NCBI GenBank assembly: GCA_030440445.1
Contig: CP098528.1
Coordinates: forward strand, 3,968,001 to 4,032,000
Direction: 5' to 3'
Source of the DNA: Halomonas sp. KG2
GTDB lineage: Bacteria; Pseudomonadota; Gammaproteobacteria; Pseudomonadales; Halomonadaceae
Length of the DNA stretch: 64,000 bases
Part shown: positions 9,448 to 18,640 of the stretch, in pieces
Position numbering within the stretch: position 1 is the stretch's first letter
How the letters are laid out: each line of letters begins with the position of its first letter
Notes under the pieces: generated by a model
Told to the model about the DNA's origin: nothing
Database searches by the model: none
What the model saw: the letters and a program-made list of their open reading frames with translations, nothing else
Translations under genes and position numbers: made by a program

Positions 9448-9996
9448 ATGGCGAATGCTCCCATGCCCCTACTCTATTTTTTATCAAGTTTGCTGGCTGC
9501 CATACTCGCTCCTTCAATGCTGTACGCCGATAGCCATCATTCAGTAGCGATAGAACGCCTGCTGCCTCCCCCCTCTGGGCCGGTGCTGCTGACCATTGAC
9601 GGAGCAATCAGCCACACCAATATCGACAATAGCGCCCAGTTCGACGCATTAATGCTTAGCTCGCTAAATTCCTATACGCTCGCCACAGAGACGTCGGTCT
9701 CCGACGGCGTTAGCTACTTTGAAGGCTTTCTATTGCGCGACCTGCTGAAATGGGTGGGCGCCGACGGTGAACAGGTCATTGCTACCGCGCTGAATGACTA
9801 TATTGTTGAAATTCCACTAAACGACTTCTATCAATATGATGTGCTGGCTGCCACCCATATGAATGGCGAAGCACTAACCCCCCGCGATAAGGGACCGCTA
9901 TGGATTGTCTATCCGCGCAACGATCATCCAGAGCTGCAAGATATCCGCTACGACTACCGCTGGGTGTGGCAACTTAACGGGCTGACCGTGGAATGA
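9448..9996 (+). CDS. Periplasmic molybdopterin-binding-fold (sulfite-oxidase-like) protein, sensor partner
   Basis: The 182-residue protein has a signal peptide (MPLLYFLSSLLAAILAPSMLYADS). The mature part resembles the small sulfite-oxidase-fold proteins often annotated as molybdopterin-dependent oxidoreductase: VLLTIDGAIS near the start, GYSYFEG-like and LLRDLLKWVGAD in the middle, and PLWIVYPRND...YRWVWQL at the end. The mature domain contains no cysteine, so the Mo-coordinating Cys of true sulfite oxidases is absent. Its stop overlaps the start of the histidine kinase gene by 4 bp (ATGA), which points to a ligand-binding accessory of that kinase rather than an enzyme. The fold call is from sequence resemblance; the role is inference. 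Confidence 0.65.
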   Translation: MANAPMPLLYFLSSLLAAILAPSMLYADSHHSVAIERLLPPPSGPVLLTIDGAISHTNIDNSAQFDALMLSSLNSYTLATETSVSDGVSYFEGFLLRDLLKWVGADGEQVIATALNDYIVEIPLNDFYQYDVLAATHMNGEALTPRDKGPLWIVYPRNDHPELQDIRYDYRWVWQLNGLTVE

Positions 9997-11789
9997 TCCG
10001 TTTTCCGGCTCGTGCACGTATTTACTGGTTGCCGCTAGTAGCCATTGGCCTGTTTATTATTCTTTTATTTTTCTCTCTGCTACGCCTTTCTGGGGTCGAG
10101 AAAGATATGCGCAGCAACGTTGATGAGAACATGCTGTGGGTTATCACTCAGTCCCAGTTAGCAAGCCATCGCCTGCAGGAAGCGGTACATCGCCATGCCA
10201 TGGGGCATACTGATGCTCAGCCAGAACAACGCCTAGATGTGCTCTACAGCCGCCTAATCCTTATGGGTCAAGGCCCACAGCGTCGTTATATTCAAGCCTT
10301 AGGCTTTGAACCGCTACTGGATGACACCCTTGAGCAGTTAGCGCACATTGACAGCCTGCTACCGCTGTTCTTGCTGGACGAGATACCCTCGGACGACATG
10401 TACCGCAATATTCAGCCACTGCTTACCACATTAAACCGCATGGCTAATGCGGTCATGATGGAAGAGTGGGAAGCTACCGGTGAGCGGCTGGACGACTATC
10501 GCGATAGCCTAATGCAGGTGATTTACTCGGCCGTGGGCATACTGGTCACTGGCCTACTGTTAGCCCTGTTATTGCTATGGGCGCTTAGCAAACGCCGGCA
10601 GGCACAAGAAGCGCTTACCCAGCACCTTGATCACTTGGAAGACGTCGTCAGCGCTCGCACTCAGGATCTGGAAGATCAGCGTCGCAGGCTGGCAGATTCA
10701 ATAAACACAGCGCCTGATGGCTTTGCGGCCTTTGATGCCACCGGGCGGTTACAGTTAATCAACGCACGTTTAGCGCAGTTACTCCCTAAGACAGAATGCA
10801 TCTTCTCTCCTGGCACTCCCTTGCATGATGTTGTGACGAAACTCTGCCAAACCTGCGTTAGCACGTCGGCAGTACTGCCTCTTCACCAAGCCAGCGCACA
10901 ATGCGATATCGAACTTGCTGGCGGCGAGTGGCGACAGTTGACGTTGCGCAGAACGCCATCCGGTGGACACGTCATGCGCCTTGCTGACATTACCTCTTAT
11001 AAAACAACGGCGATTGCCTTGGAAAACGCCCTGGAGCGTGAACGAGGCATAAGTGATTTCTACCGTAGCTTCGCCGCCATGGTGTCCCATCAGTTCCGCA
11101 CCTCACTGGCGGTGATTGATTCAGGCCTGCAGCGCTTGATGCGCCGCCACTCGGGCTACTCGGCAGAAGCGCGGGCTGCCCGCTATCAGCGCCTGCGCGA
11201 TACCGTCGCCCATATGACTGAATTGGTTGATGCCTCGCTGCTGACTGCACAGCTAGACGCCGGGCAGGTAAGTAGCCATCAGCAACCCCACGACCTGATT
11301 AAGTTGATTAGAAAGGCATGCCACTTACATCAGGAAGCGCTCGGCACTACTCGACTACTCATTAACGTGGAGATTCCGTCAGGATTAAAAACGTTGCAGG
11401 TAAGCTGTGACAAAGCGCTAACCGAACACATTATTGATAACTTGCTGACCAACGCCTGCAAATATTCACGCCAGGGAAGCCCCATCAATGTCGAACTATC
11501 ACGTGATGCATACGGAGCTTACTGTCGTGTCAGTAATCAGGGAGATGCCATTCCTGATGTCGAGCAGTCGCATATCTTTGAACGTTTCTATCGTGGTGCC
11601 AATAGCACCGGCCAGCAAGGACTTGGGCTAGGACTCAACATTGCCCGCACACTGGCACATATTCAACAGGGCGAGCTGACATTGCTCCGTTCAACATCTG
11701 AGACGACTACCTTCCAACTCACCCTGCCCCAAGTACAGACACAGGCAGATCAATGCGGTACTCAAGGTGGTAAGGAGTTAGCACGATGA
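9993..11789 (+). CDS. Membrane sensor histidine kinase with PAS domain
   Basis: The 598-residue protein has a first membrane helix (about 11-32), a periplasmic helical sensor region (about 33-175), a second helix (about 177-200), a coiled-coil linker, and a PAS-like domain (about 228-340; INTAPDGFAAFDATGRLQLIN). The HisKA phosphoacceptor is H366 in MVSHQFRTSL. The HATPase domain follows, with the N box in EHIIDNLLTNACKYS and the G box GQQGLGLGLNIA. It overlaps the preceding periplasmic-protein gene and the following response regulator gene by 4 bp each, a translationally coupled three-gene operon. The stimulus is unknown; the periplasmic partner may deliver it. Confidence 0.93.
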   Translation: MIRFPARARIYWLPLVAIGLFIILLFFSLLRLSGVEKDMRSNVDENMLWVITQSQLASHRLQEAVHRHAMGHTDAQPEQRLDVLYSRLILMGQGPQRRYIQALGFEPLLDDTLEQLAHIDSLLPLFLLDEIPSDDMYRNIQPLLTTLNRMANAVMMEEWEATGERLDDYRDSLMQVIYSAVGILVTGLLLALLLLWALSKRRQAQEALTQHLDHLEDVVSARTQDLEDQRRRLADSINTAPDGFAAFDATGRLQLINARLAQLLPKTECIFSPGTPLHDVVTKLCQTCVSTSAVLPLHQASAQCDIELAGGEWRQLTLRRTPSGGHVMRLADITSYKTTAIALENALERERGISDFYRSFAAMVSHQFRTSLAVIDSGLQRLMRRHSGYSAEARAARYQRLRDTVAHMTELVDASLLTAQLDAGQVSSHQQPHDLIKLIRKACHLHQEALGTTRLLINVEIPSGLKTLQVSCDKALTEHIIDNLLTNACKYSRQGSPINVELSRDAYGAYCRVSNQGDAIPDVEQSHIFERFYRGANSTGQQGLGLGLNIARTLAHIQQGELTLLRSTSETTTFQLTLPQVQTQADQCGTQGGKELAR

Positions 11790-12847
11790 ATGAACGTGCG
11801 CCGTTGGTGCTGTGTGCTGAAGATCACGAAGAGCTACGTCGCGATTTGTGCGACGAGCTGCGTGAGGCGGGCTACCGCGTGGTGGAAGCTAGCGACGGAG
11901 AGGAAGCGCTGGCACATTTGAAGGCGATGCCCGATGTAATTCTGTGCGATATCACCATGCCGCGCCTGAACGGCTATAACCTGCTAAAGCAGGTGCGAAA
12001 TGAATTCCCAGAACTTGCGGATACACCGTTTATCTTTTTGACCGCGCTTTCAGACCGCTTTGACATTATCGAAGGCAAACGCCTGGGTGCCGACGATTAT
12101 CTGGTTAAACCGATTGACTACGATCTGCTGCTAGCCACGCTAGAAGCGCGACTGCGACAGGTAAGCCGTATGCGCGCCAAAAGCACGCGAGAGCTCAACC
12201 ATTTGCGCCAAGGTATCCACCATTTACGTAGTGAAATCAGTGAACACGCCTTTGCTGCAGCCAAGAGCGCACTCGACCTGATGGCCGCCGGTGTGGTGCT
12301 GTTGGATAACCGCGGCCAGCCACTTTTGACCAACCGAGCGGCCTTAAGGCTAAACCTCGACAAGCCGCCATTAAGCGGCATTCCTAGCCTGGAAGGCATT
12401 AGCGACACGTCCAGCCAACAACTACATCAAGCCGTACGCAGAAGCCTAGTAGCCAATCGGCTTAGTGCTGAAAACACTGATTGCCTACGCCTTTCCCGCT
12501 TGGGAGCGCGCAGTGACCTGATGTTGTTTATCTGCTCACTCGCCAACGGTGCGCCCAACGCCGATAGCCCCGCCGTGGCCGTGATGCTGATCGACCCGAA
12601 TCAGCGCGTCCAACTACCGGAGCCACTGCTTGCCGAGCTATTCGGATTCACCCCCACCGAAGCAACGATTGCCACACACTTGGCCGAGGGACAACGCAAG
12701 GAAGATATTGCCGAGCTGTTGGGCGTTTCTGCAACAACGGTGGCCTTTCACTTACGCAACCTGTTCCAAAAAACCGACACTCGGCGGCAGGCGGAATTGA
12801 TCGCGGTGATTCTAGCCGGCTCAATGAGTTTATCTATTCAGAGCTAA
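11786..12847 (+). CDS. Response regulator with receiver and C-terminal LuxR-type helix-turn-helix
   Basis: The 353-residue protein has a receiver domain (about 6-125) with an acidic pocket near E17/D18, phosphoacceptor D55 (ILCDITMPRLNG) and the conserved Lys in DDYLVKPID. A long middle region follows (about 130-280), with a coiled start and a PAS-like part (AAGVVLLDNRGQPLLTNRAA). The C-terminal LuxR HTH is at about 285-345 (FTPTEATIATHLAEGQRKED, TTVAFHLRNLFQKTDT). The extra middle domain makes it longer than the usual 210-residue NarL type. It is translationally coupled to the kinase gene, its likely phosphodonor. Targets are unknown. Confidence 0.92.
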   Translation: MNERAPLVLCAEDHEELRRDLCDELREAGYRVVEASDGEEALAHLKAMPDVILCDITMPRLNGYNLLKQVRNEFPELADTPFIFLTALSDRFDIIEGKRLGADDYLVKPIDYDLLLATLEARLRQVSRMRAKSTRELNHLRQGIHHLRSEISEHAFAAAKSALDLMAAGVVLLDNRGQPLLTNRAALRLNLDKPPLSGIPSLEGISDTSSQQLHQAVRRSLVANRLSAENTDCLRLSRLGARSDLMLFICSLANGAPNADSPAVAVMLIDPNQRVQLPEPLLAELFGFTPTEATIATHLAEGQRKEDIAELLGVSATTVAFHLRNLFQKTDTRRQAELIAVILAGSMSLSIQS

Positions 12848-12916
12848 TGCCAACGTAATAACGCCAGGAACTTAAGAACTTAAGCACCTAGCGTTAAAGA
12901 CAGAATCAGAGGTACT

Positions 12917-14191
12917 TTACCCCTGAGAAGCCGCTAGCGCTTGATCAATATCTGCTAGCAGGTCGTCGATATGCTCAATGCCAATCGACAAACGCACCAT
13001 ATCCGGCGTTACGCCTGCGGCCTTTAACTCCTGCTCATTTAACTGACGGTGTGTGGTGGAGGCAGGAATGGAAGAGCAGCTTTTAGCATCGCCGATATTA
13101 ACCAAACGCAGAATCAGTGCCAGGGCATCGTAGAAACGCTCACCGGCAGCCTGCCCCCCCTCAATACCAAAGCTAAGAATTCCCGAGGCATGGCCGTTCA
13201 TATAATGCTTGGCCAGCGCATGGTCAGGGTGGTTTTCCAAGCCCGCGTAGTGCACCCACTTCACCAGCGGATGGTTTTCCAAATGCTTGGCAACGGCTAA
13301 CGCATTGGCACAAATGCGCTCAATACGCAGTGATAGCGTTTCCAGCCCCTGAAGCAGGTTCCAGGCCGCTTGGGCAGAAAGCGCCGCACCCATGTTGCGC
13401 AGCGGCACCACACGGGCACGGGCAATAAAGGCGGCGTCACCCACATCGCGGGTATAGCTAACGCCGTGATAGGAGATGTCTGGCTCGTTAAGGAGCGGGA
13501 AACGGCTGGCATTTTCCGCCCAGGGGAATGTGCCTGAATCGACAATCACACCGCCCACCGTGGTGCCGTGGCCACCGATATATTTCGTGGCCGAGTGAAC
13601 GACAATATCCGCTCCGTGCTCGATGGGACGACATAAAAACGGCGTGGCGGTGGTGTTATCAACAATCACCGGCACCCCATGGCGATGAGCCGCATCAGCT
13701 AGCTTTTGTAAGTCCACCACGCCACCGGATGGGTTACCGATACTCTCGCAAAAAACTGCTTTAGTACGCTCATCAATCAACGCTTCAAGGCCATCGATAT
13801 CATCTTTATCGGCAAACCGTACTTGGATGCCTTGGCGTGGCAAGGTGTGGGCAAACAAGTTGTAAGTGCCGCCATACAGCTCACTAATCGAGACGATATT
13901 ATCGCCTGCTTCAGCGATGGTTTGGATCGCATAGGTAATCGCCGCCATGCCAGACGCCACTGCCAACCCTGCAATGCCACCTTCTAGCGCGGCCACCCGT
14001 TGCTCCAGCACCGCACAGGTTGGGTTCATAATGCGCGAGTAAATATTCCCTTCCACTTTCAGATCAAACAGATCCGCCGCGTGCTGGGCGCTATCAAATG
14101 AAAACGACGTGGTCTGGTGGATCGGCACGGCAACTGCGTTTTGTGAATCAGGCGCATAGCCATGGTGGAGGGCAATAGTTTCAGGTTTCAT
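12917..14191 (-). CDS. metY: O-acetylhomoserine sulfhydrylase (aminocarboxypropyltransferase)
   Basis: The 424-residue protein is a Cys/Met-metabolism PLP enzyme. The PLP lysine is K203 in SATKYIGGHGT; the cofactor-binding GMAAI (about 81) and the VDNT motif at 177-180 are present. Length and the long insert near 230-250 match O-acetylhomoserine thiol-lyase rather than cystathionine gamma-synthase. It converts O-acetylhomoserine and sulfide (or methanethiol) to homocysteine (or methionine) in the cytoplasm. It stands alone, convergent with the response regulator gene. I saw no SAM riboswitch in the 246-bp leader. A weak alternative is an O-succinylhomoserine enzyme of the same fold. Confidence 0.9.
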   Translation of the reverse strand: MKPETIALHHGYAPDSQNAVAVPIHQTTSFSFDSAQHAADLFDLKVEGNIYSRIMNPTCAVLEQRVAALEGGIAGLAVASGMAAITYAIQTIAEAGDNIVSISELYGGTYNLFAHTLPRQGIQVRFADKDDIDGLEALIDERTKAVFCESIGNPSGGVVDLQKLADAAHRHGVPVIVDNTTATPFLCRPIEHGADIVVHSATKYIGGHGTTVGGVIVDSGTFPWAENASRFPLLNEPDISYHGVSYTRDVGDAAFIARARVVPLRNMGAALSAQAAWNLLQGLETLSLRIERICANALAVAKHLENHPLVKWVHYAGLENHPDHALAKHYMNGHASGILSFGIEGGQAAGERFYDALALILRLVNIGDAKSCSSIPASTTHRQLNEQELKAAGVTPDMVRLSIGIEHIDDLLADIDQALAASQG

Positions 14192-14437
14192 AAGAACAGC
14201 TCGCTGATTAATGAAGGATCACTCTTGATCCTAAACAAGCGCCACTCTGAAGGCCAACGTCGTTTAGTCGAGGTAATCAGCCTGATATGTCAGATATTGC
14301 ACTTATCTATCCCCATACGTTGCTAGGAGTATAGAGTCACCCATCGACATACAGTATAATTAGCCTGTTAAAATAAGCGTCATGTTAGACTCTCGACTTC
14401 CATCATTTATTCACACCTATCGACAAAGGAACTGGCG

Positions 14438-15199
14438 ATGCAAACAACGCCCCTAGTACGTAAAACATCCTACACCTTAGGTTTAGCTGCCGTACTCACC
14501 CTCAGCGGCTGTCAATCAGGCGCGGATATAGGCGGCATGATCTCTGCTGGCACCGGCTTAGCAGGCGCTGCCACGATGAGCGACGAACAGATGCAACAAC
14601 TAGGCGACCAGACAATTGCCCAGCTTGATGCCGAAAACCAGCTTGTCGCCAGCAACAGTCAATATGCCGAGCGGCTGGCAAGCCTGACCCAGGGTTGGGA
14701 AAACATCGACGGAAACGACCTTGAGTACAATGTCTATCAGTTGGATGACATCAACGCTTTTGCGGTACCCAACGGCTCTATCCGGCTGCATACCGGCCTA
14801 ATGGACGCAATGACAGACGACGAAGTGCGTTACGTTATCGCTCATGAGATTGGCCACGTGGCGCTAGGACACTCCAAACGTGCTTTCCAAGTTGCTTACG
14901 CAGCATCGGCTGCGCGTGAAGCCGCCGCCGCCAGCGGAAGTGCTACTGCAGCGGCACTGTCAAGTTCTCAACTTGGTGAGCTGGGCGAAAAACTGGTGAA
15001 TGCCCAGTTCTCCCAACGTCAGGAAAATGAAGCTGATGACTACGCTGTTGAGCTGATGCAGCAGTACAACTTGAATACAGAAGCCTCTTTGACTGCGCTA
15101 CGCAAATTGGAAGCTGCATACGGCAACAATAGCAGCTTTTTCTCCAGCCACCCCGCCCCGGGTGAACGAGCCGAGCGCCTTGAAGCTACGCTAAACTAA
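14438..15199 (+). CDS. M48-family zinc metalloprotease lipoprotein
   Basis: The 253-residue protein starts with a lipoprotein signal (LAAVLTLSGC, lipobox LSGC at about residue 25), so it is anchored in the envelope. The catalytic motif HEIGHVALGH (about 139-148) and the downstream glutamate motif QENEADDYAVELM (about 197) are those of M48 proteases of the LoiP/YggG/BepA group. A Gly/Ala-rich linker lies between them. It ends SSHPAPGERAERLEATL, the usual FSTHPxxxxRI-type tail. The family acts in outer-membrane protein quality control; the substrate is unknown here. It is monocistronic, with an ATG start and AGGAACTGG upstream. Confidence 0.9.
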   Translation: MQTTPLVRKTSYTLGLAAVLTLSGCQSGADIGGMISAGTGLAGAATMSDEQMQQLGDQTIAQLDAENQLVASNSQYAERLASLTQGWENIDGNDLEYNVYQLDDINAFAVPNGSIRLHTGLMDAMTDDEVRYVIAHEIGHVALGHSKRAFQVAYAASAAREAAAASGSATAAALSSSQLGELGEKLVNAQFSQRQENEADDYAVELMQQYNLNTEASLTALRKLEAAYGNNSSFFSSHPAPGERAERLEATLN

Positions 15200-15578
15200 G
15201 CGCAGCGTACTGCTTCACCACGTATTACTTCACCGTTCACTACTTCATTGCCTTGCCAAGTAAGCGCCTCTCGGCCTTGCTTGGCAAACGCATTGCCCTG
15301 TTCGCGACCATTTTCCCCCTACCACCCGCTACCTAACACAAAGCAGTCGTTTGACCTCACGGGAACCACGTGACGTTTCGCCCGTCGCACCTCGTTTTTT
15401 GCGTGAGTGACCAATCCTAGCCCCTCAAAAAAAACATTCTAAATAATAGAATGGTTCGAGTATTTTTAATCAATTTTATAATTATGTTAGCCTGCTTACA
15501 ATATCTCTCGTCGTCCACATAGCGATGAACAGTTATCGCAAATGTAGAGACGTTTTATTTAACGTGAGGTTAAAAGTT
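15200..15578. other. Intergenic region with a 19-bp palindrome and a likely promoter
   Basis: No gene is visible in these 379 bp. They contain an imperfect hairpin at 15253-15287 (TTGCCAAG...CTTGGCAA), a perfect 7-bp inverted repeat at 15435-15453 (CATTCTA-AATAA-TAGAATG), and a TATAAT at 15477-15482 that could be the -10 box of the small secreted-protein gene downstream. The palindrome sits just upstream of the expected -35 position, so it is a plausible operator. Confidence 0.5.
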
Positions 15579-15755
15579 ATGAAGTTAATCAATACAGTAG
15601 CAGCCGCCGCTCTTATTTTATTCTCTGGTGCAGCACTTGCCGAGCGCGGCTCTGGTGAAGCCAATAAGATCGCCTACCCAGATTCATCAGCGCAACACCA
15701 AACCGACGCGAGCACGTTCAGTGCTTCTGAGTTACCGATTAGAAATTCGAAGTAA
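15579..15755 (+). CDS. Small secreted protein of 58 residues
   Basis: I chose the ATG at 15579, preceded by GTGAGG about 9 bp upstream; it gives a clean signal peptide (MKLINTVAAAALILFSGAALA) that an earlier in-frame ATG at 15525 would bury. The mature peptide is only about 37 residues, polar, and ends ASELPIRNSK. It has no cysteine or known motif. It has its own promoter-like region with a palindrome and a strong terminator 34 bp after the stop, so it looks like an independently expressed gene. Function unknown. Confidence 0.65.
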   Translation: MKLINTVAAAALILFSGAALAERGSGEANKIAYPDSSAQHQTDASTFSASELPIRNSK

Positions 15756-15788
15756 TCAGCAACCTTCCTAAATCAGGAATTTGCTAAT

Positions 15789-15815
15789 GGGTGGGCCTTT
15801 TGGCCCACCCTTTTT
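15789..15815 (+). terminator. Rho-independent terminator of the small secreted-protein gene
   Basis: A perfect 9-bp GC-rich stem (GGGTGGGCC / GGCCCACCC) with a TTTT loop is followed by five T. It stands 34 bp after the stop codon at 15755. Confidence 0.93.
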
Positions 15816-16025
15816 CATAGATGGAAAGAGCGGTATATGAGCGCTGATGCCCCCTCCATAGACGAAAGCACTCGCTAGCGATCTCTTGAGACTCGCTTCT
15901 AGCCCTTTATGAAGCCCCCACAAGTCAACTCCGATTTACCACTGAGCAACGTCTCTTGTTGTTCGCCATTCGAACAAAATGTTATTTTCTCGCCTCGTAC
16001 CCACATCGACGCAGCCGAGACACTC

Positions 16026-16820
16026 ATGAGTAATGCCCTACCAGAAGATGCTTTAAAACCGACGGATCGTGATTTTGTTGCCGCGCTGGCCAGCGGACTA
16101 GAAGTCGTGATGGCGTTTGATGAGACGCACACGCGGATGACACTCAGCGAAGTCGCCGAGCGCACAGGCATGAATCGCGCGAAAGCACGGCGATTTTTAC
16201 TGACGCTCCACGCCCTTGGCTATGTCCGCAAACAGCAACGCTACTTCGAGCTAACCCCCAAAGTACTGCAGCTCGGCTACTCCTATTTAGCGTCTAATAA
16301 TTACCGAGGCGTCATTCAGCAGTATCTGGAGGAGATTACCCGCCAGTGTGGTGAGTCTTCATCGCTTGGAGTGCTCGATGGTGACGATGTTATCTATCTG
16401 GCCCGCTCAGCTGCCCCGCACCGCTTGATGGCAATCACGCTTTCCGTCGGCACCCGCCTACCAGCGGCATACACATCCATGGGTCGAGTGCTACTTGCCC
16501 AGTTGCCGGATAGCGAGCTGGATAACTACCTGAGCCAGCTCACCTTGACGCGCTATACCGACAAAACCATTACCGATAGCGCATCACTAAAAGCGGCGAT
16601 TCAGCAAGCGCGGGAACAGGGTTATGCGATTACCGATCAAGAGTTGGATTCTGGCCTGCGCTCGATTGCTGTCCCCGTGTTTGATACCCATGAAAAACTG
16701 ATCGGCGCGATGAATATCAGTACCAATGCCGCCCGCGTGGATATGCCTACGTTGCTAGAAACTTACCGGCCGTTATTGATGGAAAAAGCACAGCTCATTC
16801 GCCAAACGGTGAGTGTGTAA
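16026..16820 (+). CDS. IclR-family transcriptional regulator (PcaR/PobR-like)
   Basis: The ATG at 16026 gives a 264-residue protein of normal IclR length; an earlier in-frame ATG at 15909 would add 39 residues of no known domain. The N-terminal helix-turn-helix is at about 27-65 (MTLSEVAERTGMNRAKARRFLLTLHALGYV). The effector domain (about 85-255) contains the family signature around ITDQELDSGLRSIAVPVFD. The pattern with an initial DRDFVAALASGLEVV resembles regulators of aromatic-acid catabolism (PcaR, PobR). No catabolic genes adjoin it; the next gene, ccoG, is convergent. Its target is therefore not evident. Confidence 0.88.
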   Translation: MSNALPEDALKPTDRDFVAALASGLEVVMAFDETHTRMTLSEVAERTGMNRAKARRFLLTLHALGYVRKQQRYFELTPKVLQLGYSYLASNNYRGVIQQYLEEITRQCGESSSLGVLDGDDVIYLARSAAPHRLMAITLSVGTRLPAAYTSMGRVLLAQLPDSELDNYLSQLTLTRYTDKTITDSASLKAAIQQAREQGYAITDQELDSGLRSIAVPVFDTHEKLIGAMNISTNAARVDMPTLLETYRPLLMEKAQLIRQTVSV

Positions 16821-16933
16821 CCAAGATGAATGCTTAAGATGGTTCAGGCTATGGTCAAACGGCAAGTCCTCGCCTCTGGATGTCTGGGAGGGCTTGCCGA
16901 CTGCTGACTAGCGTGTGGCTACGAGAAAGGCGA

Positions 16934-18427
16934 CTAACTCGATGGCCCCAAGAAACGCGTTTCACTAACACGCGTTACCGAGGGTTCTTCCAGCGATGTA
17001 AAGCGCAACTCAATGGGGTGGCTGGGGTGAGTCAAAACACCCTCATCGGCGCTGAGAGCAACCCGTAAGTGACGGGTCTCGTTAGCCTCTACGTCTATGG
17101 TTTCCATGCCTTGTAAGCGCAGCCCTGGCAAGCCGGATGCCGTTAATACATAGCGGTGAGGATCGGTATCTTGATTGCGCAGCGTTACGTTGTAGTAGTT
17201 GACGATGCGTCCACTTTCGGTGCCTTCAAACAACGCTTGGCGATCTCGCGCAATATCAACATCAATGGGCACCCGGGTATTCAAGAAGCCAACGAGTAGC
17301 GCCACCATAGAAAGCAACGCCACAGCATAGGCGATCAGTTGAGGGCGCCAGAAACGGGTGCCTTTTCCCTCCAGCGCGCGCTCCGTGGTATAGCGTACGA
17401 GGCCAAGCGGTTTATTAAGCCGGGCCATGACGCTGTCACAAGCATCAATACACGCGGCACAGCCAATGCATTCGTACTGCAGTCCATCACGAATATCGAT
17501 TCCTGTTGGGCATACTTGAACACACAGCTCACAATCGATGCAGTCACCAACACTGGATGCCTTAGCAGCTTTTTGATGATGGTTACGGCGAGGCTCACCA
17601 CGCGCAGCATCATAAGAAACAATCAGTGTATTAGCATCGAACATTGCCGACTGAAAACGCGCGTAAGGACACATATGGAGGCAGACTTGGTGGCGTAGCC
17701 AACCCGCATTCAGGTACGTAAAAACCGTGAAGAAGCTGATCCAAAATAGCGCCCAGGGGTGCGCACTCAAGCTGACAAAATCCACCACCAACGCCCTAAT
17801 CGGCGTGAAGTAACCGACAAAGGCGATCCCCGTTGCCAGCGCGATTAGCAACCAAGCCGTATGTTTAGCGGTTTTGCGCCACAGCGTGTCAAAAGTGCGT
17901 GATGCGTTATCACGACGTATACGACGGTGCCGAGGCCCTTCCAAGCGATGCTCAAACCAGATAAACAGCAAAGTCCAAACGCTTTGCGGGCAGCTATAGC
18001 CACACCACACGCGCCCCGCCGCCACCGTAATTAAAAACAGCCCAAAGGCGCACAGCACCAAGATCCAGGTGAGCAAGATAAAGTCTTGTGGATAAAACGT
18101 CGCCGCAAAAATATGAAACTCTTGGGCAGCAAGATCAAACCATACCAGCGGCCGGTCCCCCCAATTAACCCATGGCAAGCCAAAATACAGCGCCATTAAC
18201 AACCAGTTTGAGTAACGCCGGATGCGTTGAAAGAAACCGCCAATTTCTCGCACATAAATATGCCCAAGCTTGGATGGCTTACTATTAGGTGGCTTGTTAC
18301 TAGCAGGCTGGTGACGGGAATCATTAGCAGAAGGCGAGTGGTATTCAACCGCTGCCTCAGTGGTTAAATTTTGCAGTGGAATGCGTTGCGTCATACCGAT
18401 ATCCAGAATAGAGGGAGTGGAGGCCAT
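16934..18427 (-). CDS. ccoG: Cytochrome c oxidase accessory protein CcoG (RdxA/FixG)
   Basis: The 497-residue protein is a polytopic membrane ferredoxin. Membrane helices lie at about 72-90, 112-135, 185-205 and 220-245, with the WCGYSCPQSVWT motif near 143. A 2x[4Fe-4S] ferredoxin region (CIDCELCVQVCPTGID, CIGCAACIDACDSVM; about 290-330) follows, then a final helix (about 355) and a C-terminal immunoglobulin-like FixG domain. It helps to mature the copper centre of cbb3 oxidase. Unusually, no ccoNOPQ or ccoHIS genes adjoin it. It is divergent from a MocR regulator gene, with a long inverted repeat between them. Confidence 0.93.
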   Translation of the reverse strand: MASTPSILDIGMTQRIPLQNLTTEAAVEYHSPSANDSRHQPASNKPPNSKPSKLGHIYVREIGGFFQRIRRYSNWLLMALYFGLPWVNWGDRPLVWFDLAAQEFHIFAATFYPQDFILLTWILVLCAFGLFLITVAAGRVWCGYSCPQSVWTLLFIWFEHRLEGPRHRRIRRDNASRTFDTLWRKTAKHTAWLLIALATGIAFVGYFTPIRALVVDFVSLSAHPWALFWISFFTVFTYLNAGWLRHQVCLHMCPYARFQSAMFDANTLIVSYDAARGEPRRNHHQKAAKASSVGDCIDCELCVQVCPTGIDIRDGLQYECIGCAACIDACDSVMARLNKPLGLVRYTTERALEGKGTRFWRPQLIAYAVALLSMVALLVGFLNTRVPIDVDIARDRQALFEGTESGRIVNYYNVTLRNQDTDPHRYVLTASGLPGLRLQGMETIDVEANETRHLRVALSADEGVLTHPSHPIELRFTSLEEPSVTRVSETRFLGPSS

Positions 18428-18511
18428 ACGGTCGAGGGGCGTCGCCGATTATTAACCACCACTATCCCCACTACGCTGACTAACAAACAGGCGCAGTTTT
18501 AGAGAAATATT

Positions 18512-18559
18512 GCATATCAGTTGCGTCGAAACAGTTTATTAATTCACCTTCTGATATGC
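18512..18559. promoter_or_regulatory. Inverted repeat GCATATCAG...CTGATATGC between ccoG and the MocR gene
   Basis: A perfect 9-bp inverted repeat (18512-18520 and 18551-18559), separated by 30 bp, lies in the 213-bp divergent promoter region. The arm CTGATATG recurs upstream of cioA at 20271, also followed by a T-run. It is a candidate operator for the MocR regulator. The arms are too far apart for a simple dimer site, so looping or two separate sites are possible. Confidence 0.45.
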
Positions 18560-18640
18560 TTTTTATTAATCGATTTGATCCTGTTTTAAATTTCCCACAT
18601 CCATCACAGTGGCATTTCCCTCTAGCAGAGAGTTTCACTT

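Noticed and set aside
14192..14437. Possible SAM riboswitch upstream of metY
   Set aside because: No recognisable conserved helices or terminator were seen in the leader.
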